Shown here piece by piece: positions 26,245 to 37,820 of a stretch of DNA of 64,000 bases. The notes below the pieces were generated by a model. It was not told the origin of the DNA and searched no databases. It saw only the letters and a program-made list of their open reading frames with translations. Position numbers and translations under genes: made by a program. This DNA comes from Variovorax boronicumulans (GTDB taxonomy: Bacteria; Pseudomonadota; Gammaproteobacteria; Burkholderiales; Burkholderiaceae_C). The DNA lies in assembly GCF_030812215.1 (NCBI RefSeq), contig NZ_JAUSSG010000003.1:62001-126000 (forward strand), given 5' to 3'. Positions within the stretch are counted from its first letter, which is position 1, and the number at the start of each line of letters is the position of its first letter.

Positions 26245-28257
26245 ATGGCTACGAACATCCTTCGCACTCGCCCGCTGTGGCAAAAACTGCTGGCTTCGAT
26301 CGTGCTGCTGTTCGTCGCCCTGCTGGTTGTCCTCATGTTCTTTCCGTGGGACGTGCTGCGAGAACCGGTCAATCGCTACGTGAGCGAGAAGACCGGGCGC
26401 AAGTTCGAGATCACGCGGCGGCTGGACGTCGATCTGGGTTGGCGCGCGGCGACGGTGAAATTCGACGGCATCGAATTCGCCAATCCCTCGTGGGCGCGCG
26501 ACCCCTATCTCGTGAAGGCGGACCGCGCCGAGTTCGACATTCGCATCTGGCCGCTGGTCACCAGCAAGATCGTCATTCCGCGCCTCGCGCTTTTCTCGCC
26601 CACGCTCGGGCTGCAGATGGAGCAGGACGGGCGCCGCACCTGGGCGTTCGGCAAGGACACCTCCGACGGCGGCACGGTGCCGAGCATCGGCCTCATGCAG
26701 ATCGACAGCGGGGCCATCGATTTCCTCGCCAAGCACCTGGGCGTCGACCTGCACGCCGACGTGAAATACGACACGAGCCTGGGAGCGATGCCTCTCAGCT
26801 ACCGCATCAAGGGCCGCTACAAGGGACAGCCGCTGACGGCCGACGGGCGCACGGGCAACGTGCTGCAGATCAATGCGGCCGGCGCGCCGCCATTCCCGCT
26901 GGAGATCAACGCGGCGGCCGGCCAGACCAAGCTCAAGGCCTCCGGCACCGTGGCAGAACTGGCGGGGCTCGACGGCATCGACGCCAAGTTCCAGCTCAAG
27001 GGCCAGACGCTGGGCGCACTGTTCCCCCTGCTGGGCATCGCGCTGCCGCAGACCTCGCCCTATGCCCTGAGCGGTGACCTGACCAAGCGCGGCACCCTCT
27101 GGCAGGTAGCCGGGCTCAAGGGCAGGCTGGGCCTGTCCGACATCGCCGGCGACATGCGCTTCGACCAGGCCACCCAGGTGCCGTACCTGGCCGGCGACCT
27201 GCGCTCCAAGGTGATGGACATGGACGACCTCGGCCCGCTCATCGGCTTGCCGCCCACGGCGCGATCGGCCAGCGCGGTCGAAGGCGTGGCGCCGCCACCG
27301 AGCATCACCCAGGTCAAACGCCCGGCCGGCGCCAAGGTGCTGCCGACGGCGCCACTGGACTTCGAGCGTCTGCGCGCCATGAACGCCGACGTCAAGTACA
27401 CGGCTGACCGCATCAAGAACGTGCGCGAGATTCCCCTCGACCGCGGCAGCGTGCAGGTAAAGCTGAAAGACGGTGTGCTGACGCTCGATCCGCTCGACCT
27501 GGGCGTGGGCGGCGGCAAGCTGGCCGGCGCGATCCGCATCGATGCGGCGAAGAATCCGGCGGACATCCGCGCCTCGCTCGAGCTGCGCGGCATGCAGCTC
27601 GCGCGCCTGTTCCCCAAGCTGGAAACCACGGGCAACAGCGTCGGCCGGCTCGACGGACGACTCAACCTCTCTGGCTCGGGCAACTCGGTGGCCTCTTGGC
27701 TGGGCGGGTCGTCAGGCGACGTGGCGGTGTTGGCGGGTCGGGGTCAGTTCGGCAACCTGCTGCCCGTGTTCGCGACGCTGGTGGGTGGGGACATCATCAA
27801 GTTCCTGCTGCGCGGCGACCGCAATGTCGAACTGCGCTGCGCGGCCGTGGCGTTCGACGTCAACAAGGGCCTGATGACCGGGCGCACGCTCGTGGTGGAC
27901 ACGACCAATGCGCTCTTCACCGCCACCGGTCAGGCCAGCCTGGCCAATGAAACGCTGGACTTCGTCGTGCGGCCGGAGCCCAAGTCGAAGAACATCCTGT
28001 CGCTGCGCACGCCGCTGGTGGTGGGCGGCACTTTCGGCGCGCCCTCGGGTGGGGTCGAAATCGGGCCGCTGGCCGGACGCGGTCTGGCGGCGCTTGCGCT
28101 GGGCGCCGTTAATCCGCTGCTGGCGCTGGCCGCGACCATCGAGACCGGGCCGGGAGAGGATGCCAATTGCAAGGACGTGGTGGCGGAGGCCAACAAGCCC
28201 ACCGCTGGCGCCGCGGCCAATGGCGCGGCCAGGGCCAAGGGCGCGAAGCAGCCCTGA
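26245..28257 (+). CDS. AsmA-family envelope protein
   Basis: The 670-residue protein has one N-terminal membrane helix (about 14-33) followed by a long periplasmic AsmA-like region. The N-terminal AsmA domain is seen in FPWDVLREPVNRYVSEKTGR and FEITRRLDVDLGW (about 33-70), and the AsmA C-terminal domain near 430-610 (LDLGVGGGKLAGAIRI, GRLDGRLNLSGSGNS). AsmA-like proteins form beta-rich bridges thought to carry phospholipids between membranes. The upstream 236-nt gap holds small hairpins but no clear promoter. It is convergent with the moeB-like gene. Confidence 0.9.
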   Translation: MATNILRTRPLWQKLLASIVLLFVALLVVLMFFPWDVLREPVNRYVSEKTGRKFEITRRLDVDLGWRAATVKFDGIEFANPSWARDPYLVKADRAEFDIRIWPLVTSKIVIPRLALFSPTLGLQMEQDGRRTWAFGKDTSDGGTVPSIGLMQIDSGAIDFLAKHLGVDLHADVKYDTSLGAMPLSYRIKGRYKGQPLTADGRTGNVLQINAAGAPPFPLEINAAAGQTKLKASGTVAELAGLDGIDAKFQLKGQTLGALFPLLGIALPQTSPYALSGDLTKRGTLWQVAGLKGRLGLSDIAGDMRFDQATQVPYLAGDLRSKVMDMDDLGPLIGLPPTARSASAVEGVAPPPSITQVKRPAGAKVLPTAPLDFERLRAMNADVKYTADRIKNVREIPLDRGSVQVKLKDGVLTLDPLDLGVGGGKLAGAIRIDAAKNPADIRASLELRGMQLARLFPKLETTGNSVGRLDGRLNLSGSGNSVASWLGGSSGDVAVLAGRGQFGNLLPVFATLVGGDIIKFLLRGDRNVELRCAAVAFDVNKGLMTGRTLVVDTTNALFTATGQASLANETLDFVVRPEPKSKNILSLRTPLVVGGTFGAPSGGVEIGPLAGRGLAALALGAVNPLLALAATIETGPGEDANCKDVVAEANKPTAGAAANGAARAKGAKQP

Positions 28258-28263
28258 GCAACT

Positions 28264-29028
28264 CTAAGGGTTGGAAGAAGGTCGCTGCCCGCAGACGCTG
28301 CAGTGCGGATCGCGCGCCACGCGCAGGGTGTCGAAGCTCGTGCTACGCCCGTCGAACATCAAGAGCTTGCCCGCGAGCGAAGGGCCGATGCCGGCGAGCA
28401 GTTTCAGCGCCTCGCTGGCCTGCAGCGTGCCGATGGTGCCGACCACGGGGCCGAACACACCCAGCACCGCACAGCGCGTTTCCTCGAAGGCCGCATCGGG
28501 CGGGAACAGGCAGGCGTAGCAAGGGGAGGCCGCGTCGCGGGTGTCGTACACGCTCAGCTGGCCGTCGAAGCGGATGGCAGCGCCTGCCACCAATGGCTTG
28601 CAGTGCGCCACGCAGGCGCGGTTCACGGCCTGGCGGGTCGCGAAGTTGTCGCAGCAGTCGACCACCACGTCCGCAGCCGCGACGAGGCGCGAAAGCAGGG
28701 CCTCGTCGGCGCGCAGGGCATGCGTCTCGATGGCGATGTCGGGGTTGATGTCGCGCATCGCCTGCGCGGCGGATTCGACCTTGGGGTGGCCCACGCGGGC
28801 GTTGGTATGGGCGACCTGGCGCTGGAGGTTGGTGAGGTCGACTTCGTCGTCGTCCACCAGCGCGATGTGGCCGACGCCGGCGGCTGCCAGGTAAAGGGCG
28901 ACGGGAGAACCCAATCCGCCCGCGCCGATGACCAAGGCGCGGCCGGCACTGACGCGCGCCTGGCCGTCGATGCCGAACTCTTCAAGCAGGATGTGCCGCG
29001 AGTAGCGCAGCAGGTCGTGATCGTCCAT
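28264..29028 (-). CDS. MoeB/ThiF-family adenylyltransferase
   Basis: The 254-residue E1-like enzyme has an ATP-binding IGAGGLGSPVALYLAAAGVG motif (about 34-53), the Asp in LVDDDEVDLTNLQRQ (about 57-71), VDCCDNFATRQAVN and a CYAC/CSVC zinc pair (about 173 and 246). It would adenylate the C-terminal Gly-Gly of MoaD (molybdopterin synthesis) or ThiS (thiamine synthesis). MoeB is likely, but HesA/ThiF cannot be excluded without its partner. The gene ends 6 nt from the AsmA stop. A Mo cofactor role would fit the FdhF and mod genes at the right end of the window. Confidence 0.9.
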   Translation of the reverse strand: MDDHDLLRYSRHILLEEFGIDGQARVSAGRALVIGAGGLGSPVALYLAAAGVGHIALVDDDEVDLTNLQRQVAHTNARVGHPKVESAAQAMRDINPDIAIETHALRADEALLSRLVAAADVVVDCCDNFATRQAVNRACVAHCKPLVAGAAIRFDGQLSVYDTRDAASPCYACLFPPDAAFEETRCAVLGVFGPVVGTIGTLQASEALKLLAGIGPSLAGKLLMFDGRSTSFDTLRVARDPHCSVCGQRPSSNP

Positions 29029-29105
29029 GCGCGCCCCGTTCCTTCGCGAATGAAGAAGCCGCTACCGGCGCGAGCCGCACGTTGCGTGCGGCCCGGTCAC
29101 CGGCT

Positions 29106-30548
29106 TCAGTTTTCCTTCTTCTCGTCCTTGTTCTCGACAATGACCTGCGTCTTGCTCACGAGCACAGGCTGGCCCTTGAGGCGGTTGAGCGCCTGCACGA
29201 GCGGGAAGTCCTTGTCGGTGCCGAACTCGGGCGCCTTGCGATCCTGCGGCGGCTTCTTGGCTTCTTCCTCGAGGCGCTTGCGGGCTTCGTCGCGGGCCTT
29301 CTCGCGTTCCGGGTCCTTGGTTTCCGGACCTTGGCCGCTGGCCAGATGCTTCTCGAGGTCGGCCTCGCGCATGCGCAGGGCGGCGAACGGGCTGCCCTCG
29401 GCGCTTTCATCGACCAGCACATTGGGCACGATGCCCTTGGCCTGGATCGAGGTGCCGCTCGGCGTGTAGTAGCGCGCCGTGGTGATCTTGAGGCCGGTGT
29501 CCGGGCCGAGCGGGCGCACGGTCTGCACCGAGCCCTTGCCGAAGGTCTGGCTGCCCATGACGATCGCGCGCTTGTGGTCCTGCAGCGCGCCGGCCACGAT
29601 TTCGCTGGCGGAGGCCGAGCCTTCGTTGACCAGCACCACCAGTGGCACGCTTTTGAGCGCGGCCGGCAGGTTGCGCAGCGGGTCGCTGCCGGAGCGGCGC
29701 TGGTAGAACTCGGGCGCCGCCTTGTAGACCGACTTGCTTTCGGCCAGCTGGCCGTCGGTGGTCACTACCGTCACGTTCTCGGGCAGGAAGGCCGACGACA
29801 CCGCCACCGCCGCGTCGAGCAGGCCGCCCGGGTCGTTGCGAAGGTCGAGCACCAGGCCCTTGAGGTTCGGGTCTTCCTTGTAGAGGTCTTCGACCTTCTT
29901 CACGAAGTCGTCGACCGTGCGTTCCTGGAACTGGGACAAGCGGATCCAGCCGTAGCCCGGCTCCATGATCTTGCCGCGCACCGACTGGGTACGGATTTCC
30001 TCGCGCGTGATCGTGACCGGGAAGGTGCGGCTCTCGTCCTTGCGGAAGATGGTCAGCAGCACCTTGGTGTTGGCCTCGCCGCGCATGCGCTTGACGGCTT
30101 CGTTGAGAGAGAGGCCGCGCACGGCGGTGTCGTCGATCTTGGTGATGAGGTCATTGGGCTTGAGGCCCGCACGGAAGGCTGGCGAGCCTTCGATGGGCGA
30201 CACCACCTTGATGAGCCCGTCTTCCTGGGAAATCTCGATGCCGACACCGACGAAGCGGCCGGTCGTGCCTTCCCTGAATTCCTTGAAGGACTTCTTGTCG
30301 AAGTACTGGGAGTGCGGGTCCAGCCCGGCGACCATGCCGGAAATGGCGTCGGAGATGAGCTTCTTTTCGTCGACCGGCTCGACATAGTCACTCTTGACCA
30401 TGCCGAACACGGCAGCGAGCTGCTGCAATTCCTCGAGCGGGAGCGGCGCAAGCGATCCGCGTGCGACCGTCTGCAGGGAGACGGTGGTCAGGACGCCAGC
30501 TACGGCGCCGGCGGCGACCCAGCCGGTGATCTTCAGTTTCTGGCCCAT
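29106..30548 (-). CDS. C-terminal processing protease (S41, CtpA/Prc type)
   Basis: The 480-residue periplasmic serine protease has an N-terminal signal anchor (KLKITGWVAAGAVAGVLTTV), a PDZ domain (about 85-165: FVGVGIEISQEDGLIKVVSP) and the S41 peptidase core (about 190-380) with catalytic Ser in NEGSASASEIVAGAL and Lys in TFGKGSVQT. A charged C-terminal tail (Glu, Lys and Arg rich) ends the protein. It degrades or trims misfolded periplasmic proteins. Tandem ATGs (30,551 and 30,548) follow an AAGGA site; either may be used. Confidence 0.94.
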   Translation of the reverse strand: MGQKLKITGWVAAGAVAGVLTTVSLQTVARGSLAPLPLEELQQLAAVFGMVKSDYVEPVDEKKLISDAISGMVAGLDPHSQYFDKKSFKEFREGTTGRFVGVGIEISQEDGLIKVVSPIEGSPAFRAGLKPNDLITKIDDTAVRGLSLNEAVKRMRGEANTKVLLTIFRKDESRTFPVTITREEIRTQSVRGKIMEPGYGWIRLSQFQERTVDDFVKKVEDLYKEDPNLKGLVLDLRNDPGGLLDAAVAVSSAFLPENVTVVTTDGQLAESKSVYKAAPEFYQRRSGSDPLRNLPAALKSVPLVVLVNEGSASASEIVAGALQDHKRAIVMGSQTFGKGSVQTVRPLGPDTGLKITTARYYTPSGTSIQAKGIVPNVLVDESAEGSPFAALRMREADLEKHLASGQGPETKDPEREKARDEARKRLEEEAKKPPQDRKAPEFGTDKDFPLVQALNRLKGQPVLVSKTQVIVENKDEKKEN

Positions 30549-30654
30549 CATGAGTGGTTGTCCTTGTCGGCGGCTGTCGAACCAATATACACAGCTTGGA
30601 AGCAATTTGTTTGCCGGGGTTCCACGGGGGACCGGCACGCGGGGTTTTCTTTTT

Positions 30655-31398
30655 TCAGCCCTTGCCTTGCGAAGCCACCGCGGCGGCGGCCTTCTCGGCA
30701 GCGGCGGCATCGCCGAGGTAGTAGTGGCGCAGGGGCTTCAGATCGTCGTCGAGCTCGTAGACCAGCGGAATGCCGTTCGGGATGTTCAGTCCGACGATGG
30801 CGTCGTCCGAGATGCCGTCCAGGTACTTCACCAGCGCCCGGATCGAGTTGCCGTGGGCCGCCACGACCAGGCGGCGCCCGGTGCGGATGGCCGGCGCCAT
30901 CGATTCGTTCCAGAACGGCAGCACGCGCGCCACCGTGTCCTTGAGGCACTCGGTCGGCGGGATCTGCTCGGGCGAAAGCTTGGCGTAGCGCACGTCGCTG
31001 CGTTCGCTGCGCGGGTCGTCCGCTTCCAGCGGCGGCGGCGGGGTGCTGTAGCTGCGGCGCCAGACCAGCACCTGCTCGTCGCCGTACTTCTTGGCGGTTT
31101 CGGCCTTGTTCAGACCCTGCAGGCCGCCGTAGTGGCGCTCGTTCAGGCGCCAGGAATGCACCACGGGCAGCCAGGTGCGGTCGAGTTCGTCCAGCGTGTG
31201 CCAGAGGGTGCGGGTGGCGCGCTTGAGCACGCTGGTGTAGGCCACGTCGAAGTCGTAGCCCTCGGCCTTGAGCAGCCGGCCGGCCTGCTTGGCCTGCTCC
31301 ACGCCGGTTTCGGTCAGATCGACGTCGGTCCAACCGGTGAAGCGGTTTTCGAGATTCCAGGTCGATTCGCCGTGGCGGATCAGTACCAGTTTGTGCAT
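30655..31398 (-). CDS. gpmA: 2,3-bisphosphoglycerate-dependent phosphoglycerate mutase
   Basis: The 247-residue glycolytic enzyme interconverts 3- and 2-phosphoglycerate. The phospho-histidine motif [10 protein letters not shown] (His9), [12 protein letters not shown], the [11 protein letters not shown] signature and the second catalytic His in AAHGNS (about 183) are all present, and length is normal. It is divergent from the rhodanese gene and is followed downstream by the S41 protease gene after about 100 nt. Confidence 0.97.
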   Translation of the reverse strand: MHKLVLIRHGESTWNLENRFTGWTDVDLTETGVEQAKQAGRLLKAEGYDFDVAYTSVLKRATRTLWHTLDELDRTWLPVVHSWRLNERHYGGLQGLNKAETAKKYGDEQVLVWRRSYSTPPPPLEADDPRSERSDVRYAKLSPEQIPPTECLKDTVARVLPFWNESMAPAIRTGRRLVVAAHGNSIRALVKYLDGISDDAIVGLNIPNGIPLVYELDDDLKPLRHYYLGDAAAAEKAAAAVASQGKG

Positions 31399-31470
31399 GT
31401 CGGAGGCCTTTGGATGCGCTTGGGAAAACCAGCATTCTAAAATCCCGGGTTTGCCATCCAAGGAACCCCC

Positions 31471-31887
31471 GTGAAATTGATCGAATTCGTCACCGCGAAC
31501 TGGATGCTGATCCTGATCGCACTCAGCTCGGGCGGCATGCTGGCCTGGCCGCTGATCCGGGGTTCTGGCGGCGGGACGCTCACGGCCCAGGGCGCCGTGC
31601 AGCTCATCAACCGCGAGCGCGCCGTGCTGGTCGACGTGCGCGAGCCCGAAGAATTCGCCACCGGCCACATGATCGGCGCCAAGAACGTGCCCCTGAACCA
31701 GCTCGACGAAAAGCTGGCCAGCACGGTCAAGAACAAGAACGTGCCGCTTTTGCTGGTGTGCGCCACCGGCGCCCGCGCTCAGCGCGCCGTGGCCATGGCC
31801 AAGAAACTCGGCTACGAGCAGGCCCAAGCGGTCGCCGGCGGGCTCAAGGCGTGGAAAGAAGCTAATCTGCCTGTTGAAAAGGCCTGA
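31471..31887 (+). CDS. Membrane-anchored rhodanese-like sulfurtransferase
   Basis: The 138-residue protein has one N-terminal membrane helix (about 10-28) and a rhodanese domain (about 38-135). The active-site Cys97 lies in [13 protein letters not shown] and [16 protein letters not shown] is the CH2-type signature. It is predicted to face the cytoplasm and move sulfur from thiosulfate or persulfide donors. It heads a rhodanese-grxC-secB-gpsA group found in many proteobacteria. The start is GTG, after an AAGGA site. Confidence 0.93.
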   Translation: MKLIEFVTANWMLILIALSSGGMLAWPLIRGSGGGTLTAQGAVQLINRERAVLVDVREPEEFATGHMIGAKNVPLNQLDEKLASTVKNKNVPLLLVCATGARAQRAVAMAKKLGYEQAQAVAGGLKAWKEANLPVEKA

Positions 31888-31908
31888 AACTTCCCCGAGA
31901 TACAGCGT

Positions 31909-32169
31909 ATGCAAGCCGTCAAGATGTACACCACCGCCGTTTGCCCCTACTGCATACGCGCCAAGCAGATCCTCAAGTCCAAGGGCGTCGAGCAGATCGA
32001 AGAGATCCGCATCGACACCGACCCACAGGCCCGCAACACCATGATGGAGATCACCCAGCGCCGCACGGTGCCGCAGATCTTCATTGGCGACACCCACGTG
32101 GGCGGCTGCGACGACCTGATGGCCCTGGACAGCCGCGGCGGCCTGGTTCCGCTGCTCCAGGCAGCCTGA
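31909..32169 (+). CDS. grxC: Glutaredoxin 3
   Basis: The 86-residue dithiol glutaredoxin has the active site CPYC (Cys12, Cys15) in [13 protein letters not shown], the cis-Pro in [20 protein letters not shown] and the GSH-binding GGCDD motif. It reduces disulfides using glutathione in the cytoplasm. It follows the rhodanese gene by 21 nt. A hairpin with a T-rich tail lies after the stop. Confidence 0.96.
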   Translation: MQAVKMYTTAVCPYCIRAKQILKSKGVEQIEEIRIDTDPQARNTMMEITQRRTVPQIFIGDTHVGGCDDLMALDSRGGLVPLLQAA

Positions 32170-32230
32170 AACAGGGCTTAGCCGGAACCGTCTTGTGGGC
32201 GGGCGATAATCGCCTGCTCATCCATCTGCA

Positions 32231-32268
32231 GCCCGCTGCGGGAACCTCTCCCCGGCGGGCATTGTTTT
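32231..32268 (+). terminator. Intrinsic terminator or attenuator between grxC and secB
   Basis: Stem GCCCGC/GCGGGC with an inner CGGG/CCCG stem and an 8-nt loop, followed by ATTGTTTTG. It ends 20 nt before the secB start. A GATAAT hexamer (32,205-32,210) upstream could start a transcript that passes through it, making it an attenuator for secB. Confidence 0.6.
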
Positions 32269-32287
32269 GATCCTCGAAAGTTCAGCC

Positions 32288-32752
32288 ATGGCCGACCAGC
32301 AAGCCCAAGATCCCATCTTCCAGATCCAGCGCGTCTACCTCAAGGACCTGTCGCTCGAACAACCCAATTCGCCCGCGATCCTGCTGGAGCAGGAGCAGCC
32401 CACCGTCGACATCCAGCTCGGCGTGGACGCCCAGCCCGTGGCCGAAGGCATCTTCGAGATCACCGTCTCGGCCACCGTGCAGACCAAGATCCAGGACAAG
32501 ACCGTGTTCCTGGTCGAAGCCAAGCAAGCCGGCATCTTCGAGATCCGCAACCTGCCCGAAGACCAGATGGGCGCCATCCTGGGCATCGCCTGCCCGCAGA
32601 TCGTCTACCCGTACCTGCGCGGCAACGTGGCCGACGTGATCCAGCGCGGCGGCTTCCCGCCCGTGCACCTGGCCGAAATCAACTTCCAGGCGATGTACGA
32701 GCAGCAGCAGGCACAGGCCGCCGGCCAGCCCGCGCCGACCCTCGCGCAGTAA
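32288..32752 (+). CDS. secB: Protein-export chaperone SecB
   Basis: The 154-residue homotetrameric chaperone keeps preproteins unfolded for Sec[20 protein letters not shown] (about 11-29) is the SecB signature; [20 protein letters not shown] and [20 protein letters not shown] (about 101-120) are also typical, and the tail is Gln/Ala-rich. The ATG at 32,288 was chosen over a TTG 7 codons upstream because SecB begins here and the TTG lies in the terminator tail. Confidence 0.96.
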   Translation: MADQQAQDPIFQIQRVYLKDLSLEQPNSPAILLEQEQPTVDIQLGVDAQPVAEGIFEITVSATVQTKIQDKTVFLVEAKQAGIFEIRNLPEDQMGAILGIACPQIVYPYLRGNVADVIQRGGFPPVHLAEINFQAMYEQQQAQAAGQPAPTLAQ

Positions 32753-32777
32753 GCCTGCACAACTGCCGCCAACGCCG

Positions 32778-33818
32778 ATGAAGATCTGCGTTCATGGCGC
32801 CGGTGCCTGGGGCACGGCAGTGGCCGTCAATGCCGCTGCCCGCCATGAGGTCACGCTCTGGGCGCGCGATGCCGCCCAGGCCGATGCCATCTCCAAGGCC
32901 CGCGAAAACACCCGCTACCTGCCGGGGCTGGCGCTGCCGGCCTCGCTGGCCGTGCGGGCGGGCGATATCGGCCAGGCGCACGCCGGCGCCGATCTCGTCA
33001 TCGTCGCCACCCCGATGGCCGCCCTGCGCGAACAGCTCATCGCGCTGCGCGGCTGCACCGCGCCGGTCGCATGGCTGTGCAAGGGCGTCGAGCCTGCGCG
33101 CGATGCATCCCCCACATCCTTTGGCCTGCTCGCCCACGAAATATGGGCGCAGGTTGCTCCCGATTTGATAGCTGGTGTGCTCAGCGGCCCGAGCTTCGCG
33201 CAGGAAGTCGCCGAAGGCCGCCCGACCGCGCTGGTCGCCGCGAGCCCGCATGCGGTGGTGCGCGACACGCTGGTCGATGCTTTCCACGGACCGGCCCTGC
33301 GCGTCTACGCCAACGAGGACATCGTCGGCGTCGAGGTCGGCGGCGCGGTCAAGAACGTGCTCGCCATCGCCACGGGCCTGTGCGATGGCCTCGCGCTCGG
33401 GCTCAACGCCCGCGCGGCGCTCATCACCCGGGGCCTGGCCGAAATGACGCGCTTCGGCCTCGCGCTCGGCGCCCGCGCCGAAACCTTCATGGGCCTCTCG
33501 GGCTTGGGCGATCTCGTGCTGACCTCCACCGGCGATCTGTCGCGCAACCGCAAGGTCGGTTTGCTGCTGGCCCAGGGCCGCACGCTGGCGCAGGCCGTCG
33601 ATTCGCTCGGCCACGTCGCCGAAGGCGTGTACTGCGCGCGTACCGTGGTGCAGCGCGCCCGCGGCCTGGGGCTCGAAATGCCGATCGCCGAGGGCGTGGT
33701 CGCGTTGCTCGACGGCCGTGTGAGCCCCAAGGATGCCGTCGCCGCCCTGACCGGCCGCGACCCGGTGCCGGAATCGCTTCCGTCCGGCGCCGCGGCCTCC
33801 TCTCGCCAATCCTCTTAA
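32778..33818 (+). CDS. gpsA: NAD(P)-dependent glycerol-3-phosphate dehydrogenase
   Basis: The 346-residue enzyme reduces dihydroxyacetone phosphate to sn-glycerol-3-phosphate for phospholipid synthesis. The Rossmann motif [12 protein letters not shown] is at the start (about 6-17), [15 protein letters not shown] near 133-147, and the catalytic Lys in [14 protein letters not shown] (about 190) with [11 protein letters not shown] following. A short stretch around codons 115-132 uses AT-rich codons (ATA twice, TTG) and matches part of the GCTAY/RATAGC repeat. It lies 25 nt after secB. Confidence 0.96.
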   Translation: MKICVHGAGAWGTAVAVNAAARHEVTLWARDAAQADAISKARENTRYLPGLALPASLAVRAGDIGQAHAGADLVIVATPMAALREQLIALRGCTAPVAWLCKGVEPARDASPTSFGLLAHEIWAQVAPDLIAGVLSGPSFAQEVAEGRPTALVAASPHAVVRDTLVDAFHGPALRVYANEDIVGVEVGGAVKNVLAIATGLCDGLALGLNARAALITRGLAEMTRFGLALGARAETFMGLSGLGDLVLTSTGDLSRNRKVGLLLAQGRTLAQAVDSLGHVAEGVYCARTVVQRARGLGLEMPIAEGVVALLDGRVSPKDAVAALTGRDPVPESLPSGAAASSRQSS

Positions 33819-33839
33819 AAAACGCAGAGACAAAGAGCC

Positions 33840-34718
33840 ATGAGCCTTCGCTTTGATTTTTCAGCGTCGGCCGTGGCCGCGCTGGCCCTCGCCGACGCCA
33901 CCCGGGCGCTGCAGGAAGACGTCGCCGATGGCGACCTGACCGCCTCGCTGGTCGATCCAGCCCGCAAGGCCCGCGCCCGCGTGCTGGCACGCGAATCCGC
34001 CGTGGTCTGCGGCGCGCCGTGGGTTGAAGCCACGCTGCGGCAACTCGACCCCGAGGTGCGCATCACCTGGCTCTGCGCCGAAGGCGAGCGCTGTGCGGCC
34101 GACCAGACCGTGCTGGAGATCGAAGGCGCCGCCCGCGCGCTGCTGACGGCCGAGCGTACGTCGCTCAATTTCCTGCAATTGCTGAGCGCGGTCGCCACCA
34201 AGACCGCCCTGTACGCCGATGCCGTCAAGGGCACGCGCGCCCGCATCGTCGACACCCGCAAGACGCTGCCGGGCCTGCGCCTCGCGCAGAAGTACGCGGT
34301 GCGCACCGGTGGCGGGCTGAACCACCGCATCGGCCTCTACGACGCGGTGCTCATCAAGGAAAACCACATCGCCGCAGCCGGCGGTGTCGCCGCCGCTCTG
34401 CGCGCGGTAGCACCGGTGGCTTCGCAGGCTGCCTTCGTCGAAGTCGAGGTCGAAACGCTGGCCCAGTTGCGCGAGGCGCTCGGCGCCGGCGCGCGCATGG
34501 TGCTGCTCGACAACATGGACCTGCCCACGCTGCGCGAGGCGGTCCGCATCAACGACGAGGCCGGCGAAGACCGCAAGGCCGTGCTGGAGATTTCGGGTGG
34601 CGTCACGCTCGAGGGCCTCCGCGCCCTGGCCGAGACCGGTGTCGACCGCATCTCGGTTGGCGCGTTGACCAAAGATGTCAAAGCCATCGACTACTCGATG
34701 CGTTTCCAGGAAAGCTGA
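33840..34718 (+). CDS. nadC: Nicotinate-nucleotide pyrophosphorylase (quinolinate phosphoribosyltransferase)
   Basis: The 292-residue enzyme converts quinolinate and PRPP to nicotinate mononucleotide, the last committed step of de novo NAD synthesis. [15 protein letters not shown] (about 24-38), [20 protein letters not shown] (about 139-158), [16 protein letters not shown] (about 161-176) and [19 protein letters not shown] near 245 are diagnostic. It is followed 7 nt later by nadA, whose product makes quinolinate. Confidence 0.97.
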   Translation: MSLRFDFSASAVAALALADATRALQEDVADGDLTASLVDPARKARARVLARESAVVCGAPWVEATLRQLDPEVRITWLCAEGERCAADQTVLEIEGAARALLTAERTSLNFLQLLSAVATKTALYADAVKGTRARIVDTRKTLPGLRLAQKYAVRTGGGLNHRIGLYDAVLIKENHIAAAGGVAAALRAVAPVASQAAFVEVEVETLAQLREALGAGARMVLLDNMDLPTLREAVRINDEAGEDRKAVLEISGGVTLEGLRALAETGVDRISVGALTKDVKAIDYSMRFQES

Positions 34719-34725
34719 TCCGCCC

Positions 34726-35844
34726 ATGTCGTCCCCGGTCATCGATGTCGACTACGAGCAACCCACGGCAAAGGCAGGCGCCGTCTGCGACACGCGCCAC
34801 GCCTGGGCGCGCGTGCCCGCCGAGCCCTCGCCGGACCAGCGCGTCGCGCTGAAGGAACGCATCCGCCGCCTGCTGCGCGAGCGCAACGCGGTGATGGTGT
34901 CGCACTTCTACGTGCATCCCGACCTGCAGGACCTGGCCGAAGAAACCGGCGGTATCGTGAGCGATTCGCTCGAGATGGCGCGCTTCGGCCGCGACCACGC
35001 CGCCACCACGCTGGTGGTGTCGGGCGTGCGCTTCATGGGCGAGACCTCCAAGATCCTCTCGCCCGAGAAGCGCGTGCTGATGCCCGACCTCGACGCGAAC
35101 TGCTCGCTCGACCTGGGCTGCCCGGTCGATGAATTCAGCGCGTTCTGCGACGAGCATCCCGACCGCACCGTGGTCGTCTACGCCAACACCAGCGCGGCCG
35201 TGAAGGCGCGCGCCGACTGGCTCGTCACCTCGAGCTGCGCGCTGGACGTGGTGAGCGCGCTGCACGCGCAGGGCCGCAAGATCCTCTGGGGCCCCGACCG
35301 CCACCTGGGCGACTACATCCAGCGCCAGACCGGCGCGGACATGGTGAGCTGGAACGGTGCCTGCATCGTGCACGACGAGTTCAAGGCACTGGAGCTCGAA
35401 CTGCTCATCAAGGAACACCCGTCGGCGAAGGTGCTGGTGCATCCGGAGTCGCCGGCCGACGTGATCGCGCTGGCCCATGCGGTCGGCTCGACCTCGGCGA
35501 TCCTGAATGCCGCGCAGCGCATGGACGCCAAGGAATTCATCGTCGCCACCGACACCGGCATGCTGCACAAGCTGCGCACGCTGAACCCCGGCAAGACCTT
35601 CATCGAGGCGCCCACGGCCGGCAACGGCGGCACCTGCAAGAGCTGCGCGCACTGCCCGTGGATGGCGATGAACGGGCTGGCGGAGCTGGCGAACGCGCTC
35701 GAAACGGGCGCGGGAGAAATCCACGTCGATCCCACGCTGGGCCTGCGCGCCCGCCTGCCGATCGACCGGATGCTGGCGTTCACCGCCGGCCTCAAGAACG
35801 GTCAGGCGCCCGGCAGCCTCGTTGCCGGCATCGGCGCGGCCTGA
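34726..35844 (+). CDS. nadA: Quinolinate synthase
   Basis: The 372-residue [4Fe-4S] enzyme condenses iminoaspartate with dihydroxyacetone phosphate to quinolinate. The three cluster cysteines appear in [28 protein letters not shown] and the C-terminal [29 protein letters not shown] and [10 protein letters not shown] are substrate-site motifs. The start was set at the ATG of [12 protein letters not shown], 7 nt after nadC. Its partner NadB is encoded nearby on the other strand. Confidence 0.97.
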   Translation: MSSPVIDVDYEQPTAKAGAVCDTRHAWARVPAEPSPDQRVALKERIRRLLRERNAVMVSHFYVHPDLQDLAEETGGIVSDSLEMARFGRDHAATTLVVSGVRFMGETSKILSPEKRVLMPDLDANCSLDLGCPVDEFSAFCDEHPDRTVVVYANTSAAVKARADWLVTSSCALDVVSALHAQGRKILWGPDRHLGDYIQRQTGADMVSWNGACIVHDEFKALELELLIKEHPSAKVLVHPESPADVIALAHAVGSTSAILNAAQRMDAKEFIVATDTGMLHKLRTLNPGKTFIEAPTAGNGGTCKSCAHCPWMAMNGLAELANALETGAGEIHVDPTLGLRARLPIDRMLAFTAGLKNGQAPGSLVAGIGAA

Positions 35845-36210
35845 CTAGAACTCCAGGGTGCAGCTGTCGCCCAACGCTTCGCGCCACACACGCACCCGTG
35901 CGAGCGAAGAAGAGCGGAACTCCGGCAGCGCGTCCGCAATGAAGAGGCAGAGGTTTTCGAGCGTCGGCGGATGCAGCCCCGCCACGTCGTCCAGCAGGTG
36001 ATGGTCCAGCAGTTCGCGCACGTCTTCCAGCCGCCGGCGCAGCAGTCCCAGGTCGATGACCATGCCCGTGACGGGATCGCGCTGGCCTTCGAGCCAGACT
36101 TCGGCGTGGTACGTGTGGCCGTGGATACGGCGGCTGCCTTCCACTTCGATCTCGCGCTTGAGCGTGTGGGCGGCGTCGAAGAAAAAGCGTTGGCTGATGG
36201 TGAAGCGCAT
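35845..36210 (-). CDS. queD: 6-carboxytetrahydropterin synthase
   Basis: The 121-residue QueD/PTPS-family enzyme acts in queuosine synthesis, converting dihydroneopterin triphosphate (the FolE product) to 6-carboxytetrahydropterin. Zinc-binding histidines are in FDAAHTL (His15) and RIHGHTYHAEVWLEG, and the catalytic region includes HHLLDDVAGLHPPTLENL. The ATG at 36,210 gives MRFTISQRFFF, the family start. It lies downstream of queE on the same strand, with a dispersed hairpin repeat between them. Confidence 0.94.
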   Translation of the reverse strand: MRFTISQRFFFDAAHTLKREIEVEGSRRIHGHTYHAEVWLEGQRDPVTGMVIDLGLLRRRLEDVRELLDHHLLDDVAGLHPPTLENLCLFIADALPEFRSSSLARVRVWREALGDSCTLEF

Positions 36211-36238
36211 GACGGGTCGAATTGACGTGACTTTTAGG

Positions 36239-36333
36239 GAAACACCGTGGAACCGGCTTTGCCGGGCCACCGGTGTTGCCCCCGGTAGGGGGTGGGAGGA
36301 GCGACACGAAGTGCGCGAAGCCCTGGGGGCGAG
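36239..36333 (-). repeat. Stop-proximal three-hairpin repeat, copy 2
   Basis: In the sense of queE it starts directly after the TAG stop (TAG then CTCGCCCCCAG). It shows the same three hairpins as the copies at 23,411 and 61,364. It separates queE from queD and could stop or slow transcription, or protect the queE message. Confidence 0.85.
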
Positions 36334-37820
<1,487 letters not shown>

